DNA from: Treponema peruense
GTDB lineage: Bacteria > Spirochaetota > Spirochaetia > Treponematales > Treponemataceae
Reading direction: 5' to 3'
NCBI RefSeq assembly: GCF_016117655.1
Contig: NZ_CP064936.1
Span: 1,984,001 to 2,048,000 of the forward strand
Length of the DNA stretch: 64,000 nt
Part shown: one piece after another, positions 33,368 to 43,800 of the stretch
Numbering within the stretch: position 1 is the first letter of the stretch
Layout of the letters: the number at the start of each line of letters is the position of its first letter
Notes under the pieces: model-generated
The model's database searches: none
The model's input: the letters and a program-made list of their open reading frames with translations, nothing else
Told to the model about the DNA's origin: nothing
Program-made: the position numbers and the translations under genes

Positions 33368-34405
33368 CTATCTGCGGCCGAAAGCTTCAAGATTTGCAAG
33401 ACCGCGCTTAAACTGCGGAATGCGCGCACATGCAGTTGTGTTCCAGCCGCTGCGGTCGCCTCTCTTAAGGAAGTGGTACGCAACACCCGCAATCATAGCG
33501 CCGTTGTCACCGCAAAGTTTGAGTGGCGGGAAAATACAGTTAAGATCTGTATGTTCTGCAAGCATTGCCCTTAAGCGTGAATTCGCCGCGACACCACCGC
33601 CGGCAACAACTGTTTTAAGACCGGTATCTTCAACGGCGCGCATAAGTCTTCCTACAAGAGTGCGGCATGCTGTTTCCTGGAACGAGGCGGCCAGGTTTTC
33701 TACACTTGGTTCAAAGCCTTTGTTCAAAAACATCTGCGACTGATGGATTACCGCCGTCTTGAGTCCGCTGAACGAAACATCGTAACGGTGGTCGCCTTTG
33801 TCGAGTTTTGGAACAGGGAATGAATATGCGTGGCTGTCGCCTTTCTTTGCAAGACCGTCAATTATTACTCCTCCGGGATACCCCAGATCATAATACTTTG
33901 CGACTTTGTCAAACGCTTCGCCTACACTGTCGTCAATTGTAGTTCCGAGTATTTCAAGATCATCAAAACCGTTAACCTTTGCAATAATACTGTGACCTCC
34001 GCTTACAAGAAGTCCCAGATAAGGATAGGAAATGTCGTTTTCGAGATGGGCAGCATACATGTGACCAAGCATATGGTTAACAGCAAGAAACGGCTTGTTG
34101 CATGACCAGGCGAGGGTTTTTCCGAATGTAAGGCCTACAAGAAGAGAACCCATAAGTCCCGGCCTGTTTGTCGCTGCAATGGCATCTACTTCAGAAAGTG
34201 TCATTTTGGCTTCGCTAAGAGCCTGTCTTACTACAGGAAGAATCCATTCAGCATGTTTTCTGCTGGCAATTTCGGGAACAACGCCCTTATAAATCTGATG
34301 AAACGGAATCTGTGTGGCAACAACATTGCTTATAATTCGCTTTCCGTCTTCTACAATTGCACACGCCGTTTCGTCACACGAACTTTCAATTCCCAATACT
34401 TTCAT
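33368..34405 (-). CDS. tsaD: tRNA threonylcarbamoyladenosine transferase
   Basis: A 345-residue ASKHA-fold protein that transfers threonylcarbamoyl to A37 of ANN-decoding tRNAs. It starts MKVLGIESSCDETACAIVED; the metal histidines are in HMLGHMYAAHLE, and nucleotide loops include GLLVSGGHS and VAGGGVAANS. GAGGT lies six bases before the ATG. It directly follows the YibQ-like gene (9 bp apart). Confidence 0.95.
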   Translation of the reverse strand: MKVLGIESSCDETACAIVEDGKRIISNVVATQIPFHQIYKGVVPEIASRKHAEWILPVVRQALSEAKMTLSEVDAIAATNRPGLMGSLLVGLTFGKTLAWSCNKPFLAVNHMLGHMYAAHLENDISYPYLGLLVSGGHSIIAKVNGFDDLEILGTTIDDSVGEAFDKVAKYYDLGYPGGVIIDGLAKKGDSHAYSFPVPKLDKGDHRYDVSFSGLKTAVIHQSQMFLNKGFEPSVENLAASFQETACRTLVGRLMRAVEDTGLKTVVAGGGVAANSRLRAMLAEHTDLNCIFPPLKLCGDNGAMIAGVAYHFLKRGDRSGWNTTACARIPQFKRGLANLEAFGRR

Positions 34406-34414
34406 TATATTACC

Positions 34415-35641
34415 TCACAACCTGGACGGAACCGTCACCGTGTAGCCGTTCTTCTTTAAATATGGATATAGCTCTGACAAAAGCTGCGGAAGAATTCCCG
34501 CTGACTTGTCTACATGACCTATCATTATAACCTTGCCCTTTTTATTTGCAATACCAATTCCGCGGTAAATCTGCTCAAGCATTTTGTCGCGGTTTACAAT
34601 GTCATCTATAAAAACATCGCGCTCTTTTATATTCATGTCGCGTTCGAGTGCTGCCTGCCGTGCCATACTTGCAGCCGTAGTGCGTGAGTCAAGAAAATAA
34701 ATTCCGCGCTCGGCTGCCACATCCAGAACAGCGCCAATCTTTATTACATTGCCCGTGATAAGCGAACCTTCGTGGTTGTTCATTCCCTTAACGCCGGGCC
34801 CCAGTTCATCAAGGTTTGTCTTTACAATCTGCGCAATTTCAAAAGTACTCATGCCGGGCTTAATGGCACACGGTCCCGGGTCAAGATTAAGGTTTTCTGC
34901 CTGCATGGGCTGGTGAAGAAGCAGTTCTTTTTTTGCCGCGCGCACTACATAAGCGCAGTCTTTTGTATGTGAAAGCCCCGGAAGAACCGCAACAGAAATA
35001 TCAAAAGGAAGCGATGTATATTTTTTAAGATTCGAAACACTCTGGCCGGCATCGTCAATTACAAAAGCAATTTTTGCGCCCGGTGCCGCCTTTGGAATAT
35101 TAAATTTTCTGTCGGGAAGCTCTTCTACAGGCTTTTGCGGAACAACAGCAGAAGCCAGATGAGGCTGTTCTTTTACAGAAGGCTTTGCAGCAGTTTTTTC
35201 ACTGACAGAAGTTTTTGCTACGGCATTCTGCGCTGCTGAAGACGCCGTATTTTCTGCAGCCGGCTTTTTTTGTGCAGAATCAGTTTTTTTGGCAGAATCC
35301 GTTGATTTTTTGGCAGAAACAGTTTTATCCGAAGATTCCGCCTTTTTTGAAGAAGAGGTACTTTTTTTTGCAGAAGGCTCTGTCTTTTTCTTTGCAGGCG
35401 GAAGTTTTTTTGCCGGCTCTACAGCAACAGAGGCCGGCTCTTTCTGAGAAATATTTTTTGCAGCCGAAGAAGATGATGCTGCACGGCTGAATACAAAGCT
35501 TAATGAAAGGAAGAGAACACAAAGAGCCACAATAACAGCCGCAAGAACAGTAACGCGTTTACTGTCAAGCGAAACCTTGGGCTTTCTTTTCCTGGCCGGC
35601 CGTCTTTTTTGTGCCGGACGCCTACTTTTTTTAACAGACAT
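34415..35641 (-). CDS. YibQ-type divergent polysaccharide deacetylase, membrane anchored
   Basis: A 408-residue protein with a strongly basic N-terminus (residues 1-25), one TM helix (VTVLAAVIVALCVLFLSLSF), a Lys/Ala/Ser-rich low-complexity linker to about residue 180, and a C-terminal divergent deacetylase domain. Segments of the latter are IAFVIDDAGQS, ELLLHQPMQAEN, MNNHEGS, IYFLDSRTT and MIGHVDKS. The linker would let the enzyme reach across the cell wall. Whether it is active on peptidoglycan is not known. The promoter is leaderless. Confidence 0.85.
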   Translation of the reverse strand: MSVKKSRRPAQKRRPARKRKPKVSLDSKRVTVLAAVIVALCVLFLSLSFVFSRAASSSSAAKNISQKEPASVAVEPAKKLPPAKKKTEPSAKKSTSSSKKAESSDKTVSAKKSTDSAKKTDSAQKKPAAENTASSAAQNAVAKTSVSEKTAAKPSVKEQPHLASAVVPQKPVEELPDRKFNIPKAAPGAKIAFVIDDAGQSVSNLKKYTSLPFDISVAVLPGLSHTKDCAYVVRAAKKELLLHQPMQAENLNLDPGPCAIKPGMSTFEIAQIVKTNLDELGPGVKGMNNHEGSLITGNVIKIGAVLDVAAERGIYFLDSRTTAASMARQAALERDMNIKERDVFIDDIVNRDKMLEQIYRGIGIANKKGKVIMIGHVDKSAGILPQLLSELYPYLKKNGYTVTVPSRL

Positions 35642-35647
35642 GCAGCT

Positions 35648-35676
35648 ATTATAGAAAAAAAAAGCCTTTCGTTCAA
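35648..35676 (-). promoter_or_regulatory. Leaderless promoter of the YibQ-like gene
   Basis: On the minus strand TTGAAC (35671-35676), a 17-bp spacer and TATAAT (35648-35653), then exactly six bases to the ATG at 35641. This is the cleanest example of the leaderless layout in the window. Confidence 0.75.
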
Positions 35677-35788
35677 TCAGACGGCGCTTTTGACCGTCCG
35701 CAAACCGGTGTAAAGTTCATGGTAAAATATCAGAATAAAAAGTTCCATTTCTCAAAAAATTGAATAAAAAGTAAAGAGTAAAAAAATA

Positions 35789-35820
35789 GCCGCCTAAATG
35801 TTAGCGACACTGTAGGCGGC
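35789..35820. terminator. Terminator after the sigma-factor gene
   Basis: The 8-bp stem GCCGCCTA (35789-35796) and TAGGCGGC (35813-35820) is followed by a T run on each strand. The rest of 35677-35913 shows no gene. Confidence 0.8.
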
Positions 35821-35913
35821 TTTTCGCAACTGTGGAGATAACCCAATGTTCGGGCATTTCCTTTTATTTAATATACCACGCTTAACCAAAACTGTCAATT
35901 TTCGTATTCGAAA

Positions 35914-36729
35914 TCACACGGCGTTTTCGAAGTATTCGCGTATGTGTCTTACAGCTCTTATTTCGGTCTGGCGCACGGCTTCGGGGCTTACTCCTATTAT
36001 TGAACCTATTTCGCGCAAAGTTTTTGCCTTTGTGCTGCCGTCAAAATTGAATCTGTACCACAAAACACGGCCTTCGTTACGTCCAAGATTGCCCATAAGA
36101 TTGCGGAGTTCTGCACATGTTTCTTCACGCAGATACTCTTCTTCGGGAGAACGCACGTCAGAAGGCAGCGAGTCGCCAAAATAAGTGCCGTTGTTTTCGG
36201 GGCAGGACTCGAGCGAAGAACAGCTGTAGGCAAAACTCATGCATTCGTTAACGCGCTTAGCCGGAATACCAAGATAAAGTGCAATGTCTGCGGCAGAAGG
36301 GGCTGTTCCGTTCAGCTGTGAAAGATAAGAAGAAGCCTTTTGTATTGAGCGGATCAAAGCTTCTTTTCTGTGCGGAATGCTTATAAATGCAGTTTTTGTG
36401 TTGATGTACCTGAGCATATACTGTGCAATCCAGGGATAAGCGTATGTAGAAAAACGTGTTCCGAAGGCAGGGCTGAACTTGCGTGCGGCTACCATAAGCC
36501 CCATGCTTCCTTCCTGAATAAGGTCCATTTCTGAAACTGAATTTGCGGCATTGTGTGCAATACGGCGTGCAACACTTACAACAAGCCTTAAGTTACAGTT
36601 GACAAGCTTTTTGTATGCAGACTCGTCACTGGCGTTTATTTTTTCTGACAAATCACATTCTTCTGCGGCCGAAAGAAGCGGGAACCTCTGAATGTCTGCA
36701 AGATACGATTTGATTACTGAATTTTCCAT
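35914..36729 (-). CDS. Sigma-70-family sigma factor (RpoS/RpoD-like)
   Basis: A 271-residue factor without region 1.1. Region 1.2 is NSVIKSYLADIQRFPLLSAA, region 2 contains NLRLVVSVARRIAHN, DLIQEGSMGLMVAARKF and TYAYPWIAQYMLRYI, region 3 spans about 120-180, and region 4 ends with the helix-turn-helix LREIGSIIGVSPEAVRQTEI. The length is close to RpoS of Borrelia. The ATG at 36729 lies eight bases after GAGGG. A near-perfect sigma-54 promoter precedes it, so it is probably an alternative factor switched on through RpoN. Its regulon cannot be read from the window. Confidence 0.85.
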   Translation of the reverse strand: MENSVIKSYLADIQRFPLLSAAEECDLSEKINASDESAYKKLVNCNLRLVVSVARRIAHNAANSVSEMDLIQEGSMGLMVAARKFSPAFGTRFSTYAYPWIAQYMLRYINTKTAFISIPHRKEALIRSIQKASSYLSQLNGTAPSAADIALYLGIPAKRVNECMSFAYSCSSLESCPENNGTYFGDSLPSDVRSPEEEYLREETCAELRNLMGNLGRNEGRVLWYRFNFDGSTKAKTLREIGSIIGVSPEAVRQTEIRAVRHIREYFENAV

Positions 36730-36773
36730 TTTTTTTACCCTCACGTTACATTTTTTTTCTTCATAAATTGAAT

Positions 36774-36789
36774 AGCAAGTTCCGTGCCA
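36774..36789 (-). promoter_or_regulatory. Sigma-54 (-24/-12) promoter of the sigma-factor gene
   Basis: On the minus strand TGGCACG-GAAC-TTGCT, with the GG and GC dinucleotides ten bases apart as the RpoN consensus requires. The predicted start is near 36763, giving a leader of about 34 nt. A perfect 12-bp palindrome ACAAATATTTGT (36838-36849) about 80 bp upstream could bind the activator. No sigma-70 -10 box is obvious in between. Confidence 0.75.
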
Positions 36790-36941
36790 AGTTTATAAAA
36801 AAAAAGAAAAAAAATGGAAAATTTGTCAGTTATCTGCACAAATATTTGTATTGTAAAGATTTAGAAAGTCAGCAAATAAATGCGCATATATAATTGTAAC
36901 ACACTTTTTGAAAAAAACACGCAATACAATGAATAAATTTT

Positions 36942-36975
36942 TATACACCTGTATGTTTTTGTAGACAGGTGTATA
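36942..36975. terminator. Terminator of the TrmH-type gene
   Basis: The 11-bp stem TATACACCTGT (36942-36952) and ACAGGTGTATA (36965-36975) is flanked by T-rich and A-rich tracts. It lies just downstream of the minus-strand methyltransferase gene. Confidence 0.75.
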
Positions 36976-36980
36976 CTTTT

Positions 36981-37817
36981 TTATTCACCTACCCGGAATT
37001 TGCGCAGCTGCCAGAACGCAACCGCCGCCGCTGCCGAAACATTAAGCGAGTCTACGCTGTGCGCCATGGGAATTTTTACCGTATAGTCACAGCCGGCAAT
37101 CGTCTGTGGCAAAAGCCCGTCGCCTTCCGTCCCCAGAATTACCGCAAGTTTTTCTTCTGACAAAAGCGCTGTGTTGTCCATGCCAATGGAATTGTCTGTA
37201 AGTGCAAGGGCGGCTGTCTTAAAGCCAAGCGATTTAAGCTGGCAAAGACCGTCGCGCGGCCATTGTTGCGGGAAACATGCTATTCTTGTCCACGGCACCT
37301 GGAATACAGTCCCCATACTTACACGGACTGCACGCCTGTTGAGCGGGTCACAGCATGACGGCGTTACAAAAACCGCATCAAAACCAAGTGCTGCCGCCGA
37401 CCGGAATATTGAACCTACGTTTGTGGCTTCTGCTATGTTTTCAAGGACTGCAACGCGTGACGCATTTTTACACAATTCCCGAACAGCCTTGAGTACCGGC
37501 CGCTTCATTGCGCAGAATACACCGCGCGTTACTGCAAAGCCCGCAATTTCTTTCAGAACTTCGTCATTTGCAGTGTACACGGGTATGCTGCCACAGCGTT
37601 CAATAACCTGGCGGGCATCTCCTTCTATATGCTTTTTTGCGGTAAGAAGCGAAACCGGAACGCACCCTGCGTCAAGTGCGCGCTCAATGACTTTGGGACT
37701 TTCTGCAATAAAAATCCCGCCGTCACTGCCCGTCTTTCTGAGAGCGCCGTCCCTCATGCCGCAGAAGACACTTGTACCCGGCGCATGTATATCGTCTACT
37801 TCTATTATGTTTGCCAT
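36981..37817 (-). CDS. TrmH/SpoU-family RNA methyltransferase
   Basis: A 278-residue 2'-O-methyltransferase with the trefoil-knot SPOUT fold. The motifs are N in IAEATNVGSIFRSAAALG, the SAM loop VILGTEGDGL and SVDSLNVSAAAAVAFWQL. The N-terminal substrate-binding part spans residues 1-115. It methylates rRNA or tRNA; the exact target is not evident. It follows the giant gene's end by about 10 bp on the opposite end of a shared transcription direction. Confidence 0.88.
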   Translation of the reverse strand: MANIIEVDDIHAPGTSVFCGMRDGALRKTGSDGGIFIAESPKVIERALDAGCVPVSLLTAKKHIEGDARQVIERCGSIPVYTANDEVLKEIAGFAVTRGVFCAMKRPVLKAVRELCKNASRVAVLENIAEATNVGSIFRSAAALGFDAVFVTPSCCDPLNRRAVRVSMGTVFQVPWTRIACFPQQWPRDGLCQLKSLGFKTAALALTDNSIGMDNTALLSEEKLAVILGTEGDGLLPQTIAGCDYTVKIPMAHSVDSLNVSAAAAVAFWQLRKFRVGE

Positions 37818-37827
37818 AAGCCTTATA

Positions 37828-40800
37828 TTAGCGCATCTGTGCGGTTTCTATAAAGCCTCTGATTCCTATAACTGTAGCATATCCTACAACAGGATTGTTT
37901 GTGCCGTTACCCGAAGTCTTGCCGTCATTATCTCCTATCTGTCCATAGTCATTAACAGTACCGACAACAGAACTTCTTCTTACTCCAGAAGAATCCTTCC
38001 ACAAGCCTATGTTTGTGTGGTCTTCCTGAATATCGCTCGAAGTAGGAATAACGCTTACTTCCCAGTTGCCTGTAAACGTGTCGTCTGAGTTTACACCCGG
38101 TGCGCTGTAACTCTTTCCTGCAATAAGATATGCAAGCTTTGTCTTTTGTGTTGCCGGGTTGTAGTAGCTTATGTACGGAACATAATAGTCACCTTCTTTC
38201 TGTACATCTATCTGTGTGCGGCTTCCTACAATCTGGTAAGAGTCTACTGTTACAACGTCTCCCATTGTAGTACGGTCTTTGTTAATGTAGCGGTAGACAA
38301 GACTCTGATCTGCCTTGTTGTAGGCGCTTATATGTATACCGCCGTCTGCGTCTGCCTTAATGGAAACGTCTTCGCACGCACCGCTGAATACTTCTGCAGC
38401 CGTTGACCAGTAACCGTCCGTATTTGTATGGGACTGGTCTGCGTCATTGTCTGTATACGGGTTTTTCTTGTATGCAAACGCTACGCCGCTGCCCGTGCAC
38501 CATGCAGCAACTACAACATCTTCTGCAGTAGACGAGCCTTCGATTGCGTCTATAGCAACACAGGTGCTTGCCATGCTGTTGCTTGGCGTACATACGTTTC
38601 CGGTGTCTAACTTAGTATTATCTGCATCTTTACCGGCAATTAGGCTGTACGTATTTTTTCCTGCATCAAATGCAGTTTTACCTCCGCTATTATTTGCACG
38701 TACCTGGTCTGTAAATTGGTCGAATCCGTTATTATTATTATTTGCATCTTTACTCTGCCCAACAGCATTTTTATTAAATGTTCCGTAGCGGAATCGTATC
38801 TGCCTCTGGAACGTGTCATAGTATGCAAGATACACAGACGTTGAATTACCATGCATTGTAGTTGCAAGAGTCGGCGAGCGGAATCTGTATGTATCCATTA
38901 TACAAGTATTTTGATCACTTCCCTGTACTTTTGATTCTTTTATACCAATGGATTCCATTCGGAGTTTATTGGTTCCATAATAATTGTCATCCATATCAGT
39001 TGCACTGCAAATACCCCACTGGCTGCTCATAAAGGTAAAGCGTCCTGCAAAATCACCGCTTCCATCGGGGTAAGTATCAAGACCGGTGGCTGTTCCGTAA
39101 CTGTTGCCGTTCTTGTCGTAGACAAAGCTTACGTTGTTAAAGTCGGCGTAGTTGCTCTGCCAGATCTGGTATGAGTTGCCGTCCTTTTTGCCTCCCATAC
39201 TGAACTTTGACGCACCGTTTGTAAACGCAAAGCCTATATTGTCAGAGCCCGGTGCTATACGCATTACTGCTTCTTTGAGTGTACCACCCTGTGATGTAGC
39301 CGCATCGTAGCGTATGTCCCAGATGTTCATCTTAAAGTCGTCGGTAAGGTTGTTGTTTGTTGTACCGTTGGGCATGCGGTTGTACATCTGTGCAGCATCG
39401 CTTCCCGAGTATGATCCCTTTGAGTCGTTGCTGTTTATGTTGTTTATGGAAGGAATATCGATCACAGTAACTTTATAGTCGCCACTCTTGAAGCCTTCTA
39501 CGCTAAAGCTAAAGCTGTCACCGGCGGTACTGAGTTTCGCTGAGCCTCCATTAGAAGAAGCAACTTTTCCGCCGGCAAGGTTAAAGCCGTAAAGTACTAC
39601 TGTCTCTGCACTGCCTGACTTTCCTGTAATACCGGAATCCTTTGCCCACGAGTGTCCTGCAACATAGGCTCCTGTAGAAGTGCGGCCGTATGTTGACCAT
39701 GCTGCTTCTTCTTTTCCACCTACGGTACTGAGCATTGTCTTTACGTTTGTTACATAAGGTACAACGTCAACAGTATAAAGCGCAGTACCAAGAGCAGGAG
39801 CCGTGCTTTCTGTTGCCTCAGGAGAACTGTTTGTTCCGCCGTCAGTGGCTGTTACGGTAAGGTCAAGTTCTTTCTGTGCAGACGGTGTTTCGTATTCAAG
39901 TTCCCATGTAACTTCGTGGCCGTTCTGGTCTACTTCACGCACGTTTGTTACCGTAAGACCGTTTTTAGTAGAAGTCCACACTCCGTTTGTGTAAGTAGCA
40001 GAGCCTATTACTTCTGTGCCTGCCTTTACAGAAAGTCCTGTAAGGAGAGTTTCGTCACTTGCCGTTCCGCGAAGAACAATCGTACCGCTTACCTTTGGTC
40101 CTGTTCCGTAAGGAGAAACCTTGAGTGCAGCTGTAAGATCAGACTCAAGTTCTATGTGACCAAGGGCTTTTCCGGTTGTTGAGTCGTATGCAAGAGAGTT
40201 GTTGCCGCGGCCTTTTCCGTTCCAGAAGAACGGTTTGAATGAAGCATTCGGTGGTGTGTCATCCTTTACGTCTACAATAACAGGAATGTTAAGAAGTGCC
40301 CACTGGCTGTCTGTTCCCTGCACGGTTTCTTCTGTTTCGTCCCAGAATGTAAACGCAAAATACTTTGTCTTGCTTTCGTGGGCTTCAAGTTCATCATTCG
40401 TAAGAATGATTCCGCCCTGTGAAGAAACGTGCTTTTCAATATTTGCCTTTGTTCCTGCGCGGTCTGCCACCTTAAGGGAAGTTTTGTCGGTTGTAAGTGC
40501 AGTAAGTGAAGTTCCCTTCTGGGCTTCCTTTGCCTCACGCTCGCCTACACTCATATTGTACCTGAGTGTGCCGTTACCGCCTGTAAATTCTGGCAGGATG
40601 CACATTCCGTTCTTTACCTTGAAGGTTTCTGAACTTAACGTAACAGAAGACTGTGCCTTGTTGTATGCGTCTACCGCAGAGTAATAGTTGAACTCGCCAA
40701 AATTGCGGTTGTTGTATGTTGCCTGTGTTACATTGCCTTCATATTTAATCTCGCTGTCTGAATAGAAGTCGTATGTTCCGTTGTGGTCAAGGTCTGTTCC

Positions 40801-43800
40801 AAGCAGAACCTTTGCAATGCGCGGGCGTTTGTTCTGGATAGAAGTTGCAATGCTTCCCCTGTTTATGTTGCCTGCCTTGTCTATTGTAACTACGTGAATC
40901 TCTACAGGACCGTCGGGTATTCTGTCGCTGAAGATGCACGCAGTCCAGGTGTACTTTGAACCTTCTGCCTTGAGCGTTTCTATCATTCCGTCGCCGTCAT
41001 CGTTTGAGACATTTTCGTAGTCGTTGCCGGTAGGTCCTTCTGTAATCTCGTGGTCTACAATCTGCGCGTAAACAAATTCTGCTTCTGTAAATGATTCTGC
41101 TTTTGCTGGTGCAAATGTTACTTCATCTTTATCTTTGTCTACAGAAGAAATTCTTACGTAAGAGCCGCCGATCTTTATAAGGCCTCCTACGCGTATATTT
41201 TTATTGCCGCTTATTGAACTGTGGCTGAACGATGTTTCTGTACTGCGCTCTGCGTCTTTCATGTACATTACAGGAAGTCCGTCGCTGTTAATGTAAACGT
41301 CGCCGCTTGAAGTTCCCTCTGTCTTTTCTGTGTCGATGTCTGTTCTGTTGTCGCCGTCTGTGTTGAACATTGGATTGTAAACACGGATTCTGCCGTTAAC
41401 AGTATCGTCCGGTATGCGCTTAAAGTAGAAGGCAATGTAGTTAAGACCGCTGCCTCTTTCTTCTACAACATCGCCGAATGTATAAACTACGTTGCTGTTT
41501 ACGACAGCGTTGCTTTCGTCTACGTTCTTTCCGACTGATGTAAGTCTGAGTGACGTTGTTTTGTCTGCTGCAAGAGAACCGTCTGTGCTGTACATCTGAG
41601 GAGCCTGACTGTCTACAGAGAACAATACCGGGTACGTAGTTGTATAGCCGCTTTCACCGCTTACATTTATTGTAGCAGAAGTTTTACCGTCACCAATAAT
41701 TGTCACAGGCGCACTGAACGTATATTTTCCGTCTGCTGTTACTGAAGGATCCTTGGCTTCATAAGAAATTTTATTTACAGATTCGGCATCAGAAGTTATG
41801 GTTACGCTGCTCAATGATGTTGAACTTATTGTTCCGGTAAGGTACCAGTCTTTGCCGGTCTCGGGCTTTGTTATGTACATACCCGAAGAATATGTGCGCG
41901 AAACAGAAGTCTCGCCCGAAGAGCCGCTCTTGTACTGAACAAGCGCAACGTTTTCTACCTGTGGAGCCTTTACGTCAATTTTTACTTTTACAGTTTTACC
42001 CCAGCCGCGTGTCTGAGGGGTTTCATCGTTGTCCCAGGCACGTACACGCAGAGACATTCCCTTATCTGCAAGAGCTGTATTTTCTGCAATCTCCATTGTA
42101 GGAACAAGAAGCTTCCAACTGATGGTTCCTGTGGCAGTAATGTACCAGTCAGCAGAATATGTTTCACAAAGTCCCGGCATAGAAGGTGTTGTTCCGTCAG
42201 AGGCTGTCCAGCTTTTTATAATATTGTAGTCAGTCTCATCAAAATTGCCGTCGTTGTTAACGTCAAGCTGAACCTGTACTTCGGAGACACCGCTGTCATC
42301 TGTTGCGGTACCGATTATAGTAAGCGAACCACCGACTGTTGCTCCTGTTTCGGGGTAGATTACATCAGCAATCGGTTTACCGCCCTCAGCATCTACAAGA
42401 ATATAGTTTCCGCTTTCTTTACCATCTATTTCATTAACGTTACCCAGATTATCTGTAACGCGGAATGAGACATAAACTTTGTAAAGAGCAGAGCCTGGTG
42501 TTTCCTCTTCAGAAATATTGGAATCTGTAATATAAGTCAGTATATTTTCGAGGTTATCTTTGGTTGTTGACTCAAACGGAATTTCCCAGTTTATCTGATT
42601 TTTTACAACTCTCCACTCAGTCCAGTCAGTTCTGTCAGACTTTGTATAAGAGATTGGTCCCATCTTGTATTTAATGGATTCTATTCCGGCATTATTGTCA
42701 GAAGCAATTCCCTTCATTGTAACAGTGCGTGTTACCTTTGAAGCAGTATCTGTTCCCGGGTAGGTTACCTTGAGTTCGGGAGAGGTGTTGTCTACATTTA
42801 TCTTGAGTGTAGTAGAAGAGGTTGTTCCGGCATTGTCTGTTGCGGTAACAACTGCATCTATATAACCGCTGTGTAATCCCGAAAGATCAATATCTGCAAG
42901 TTCGTAATACTCGCCATCTTTATCGGTGACTTTGGTTGCGGCTACAGGTTTCCCTTCGTTTATGCCGTCTATGCTTACAGTAACAGATTTAATTCCGTTG
43001 TCATCAGTTGCATGTGCGCGTATCTTGAGCCACTTCTTTGTTTTACCACCAACAATTGTATTTAAAAGTGATGATACATCCTGCAATCCGGTATAAGTTG
43101 CGGTAGTGGCAGTAGTGCCTTTTGTGTCAAACTTAAGTTCACTTATTACAGGCGGTATTGTGTCTACAGTAACGTAAAGTACGCTGTCAGCGGCAGCAGC
43201 TGTTCCGAATTTGTTTGTTCCGTCGGTAATGTACGGTGCTGTAAGACCTGAAGTTTTACTTGAAGTAAATGTAGTTCCGGCGGTATCTGTTACGCGGAAG
43301 TATATTTCGTTTGCACCTTCTTTGACATCTGTTATTTCCCATGAGTCGCCGTTCGGCTCTACTTTTTCCCACGTTGAATTATCAAAACTGTATTCCAGAG
43401 ATTTAATTCCGTCGTCGTCAGAAATGCGGCCTTCAATTACCTTTGTGTTTTTCTGCCAGATTGTTGTTCCGTTTTTGCCCATATCTTTGAGTGACTTTGG
43501 CGAAGTGATTTTTATCTGCGGGCGGTCTGTGTTCTGGTCTACAACAAGATCAAGTACAGGAGAGTATCCTGTGTTCTGTGCAGCGTCGGTAACTGCGGCC
43601 ACTACGTAAACGTGTGTTCCATCTGTAAGTGTACCGAAATCGCTTTTTGTGTCTATATCACTGCTCTTCCATGCAGTTGGAGTAGAAGAGTCTGTTACGT
43701 TGCTTGTGTTTGTGTCACCAAAAATTCTTTTCCAGCCTGCGCCTTCTTCGATAGAAGTTACGGAATCCGTTGTTGGTTTTGTAAGCGTGAACCAGAAGAC

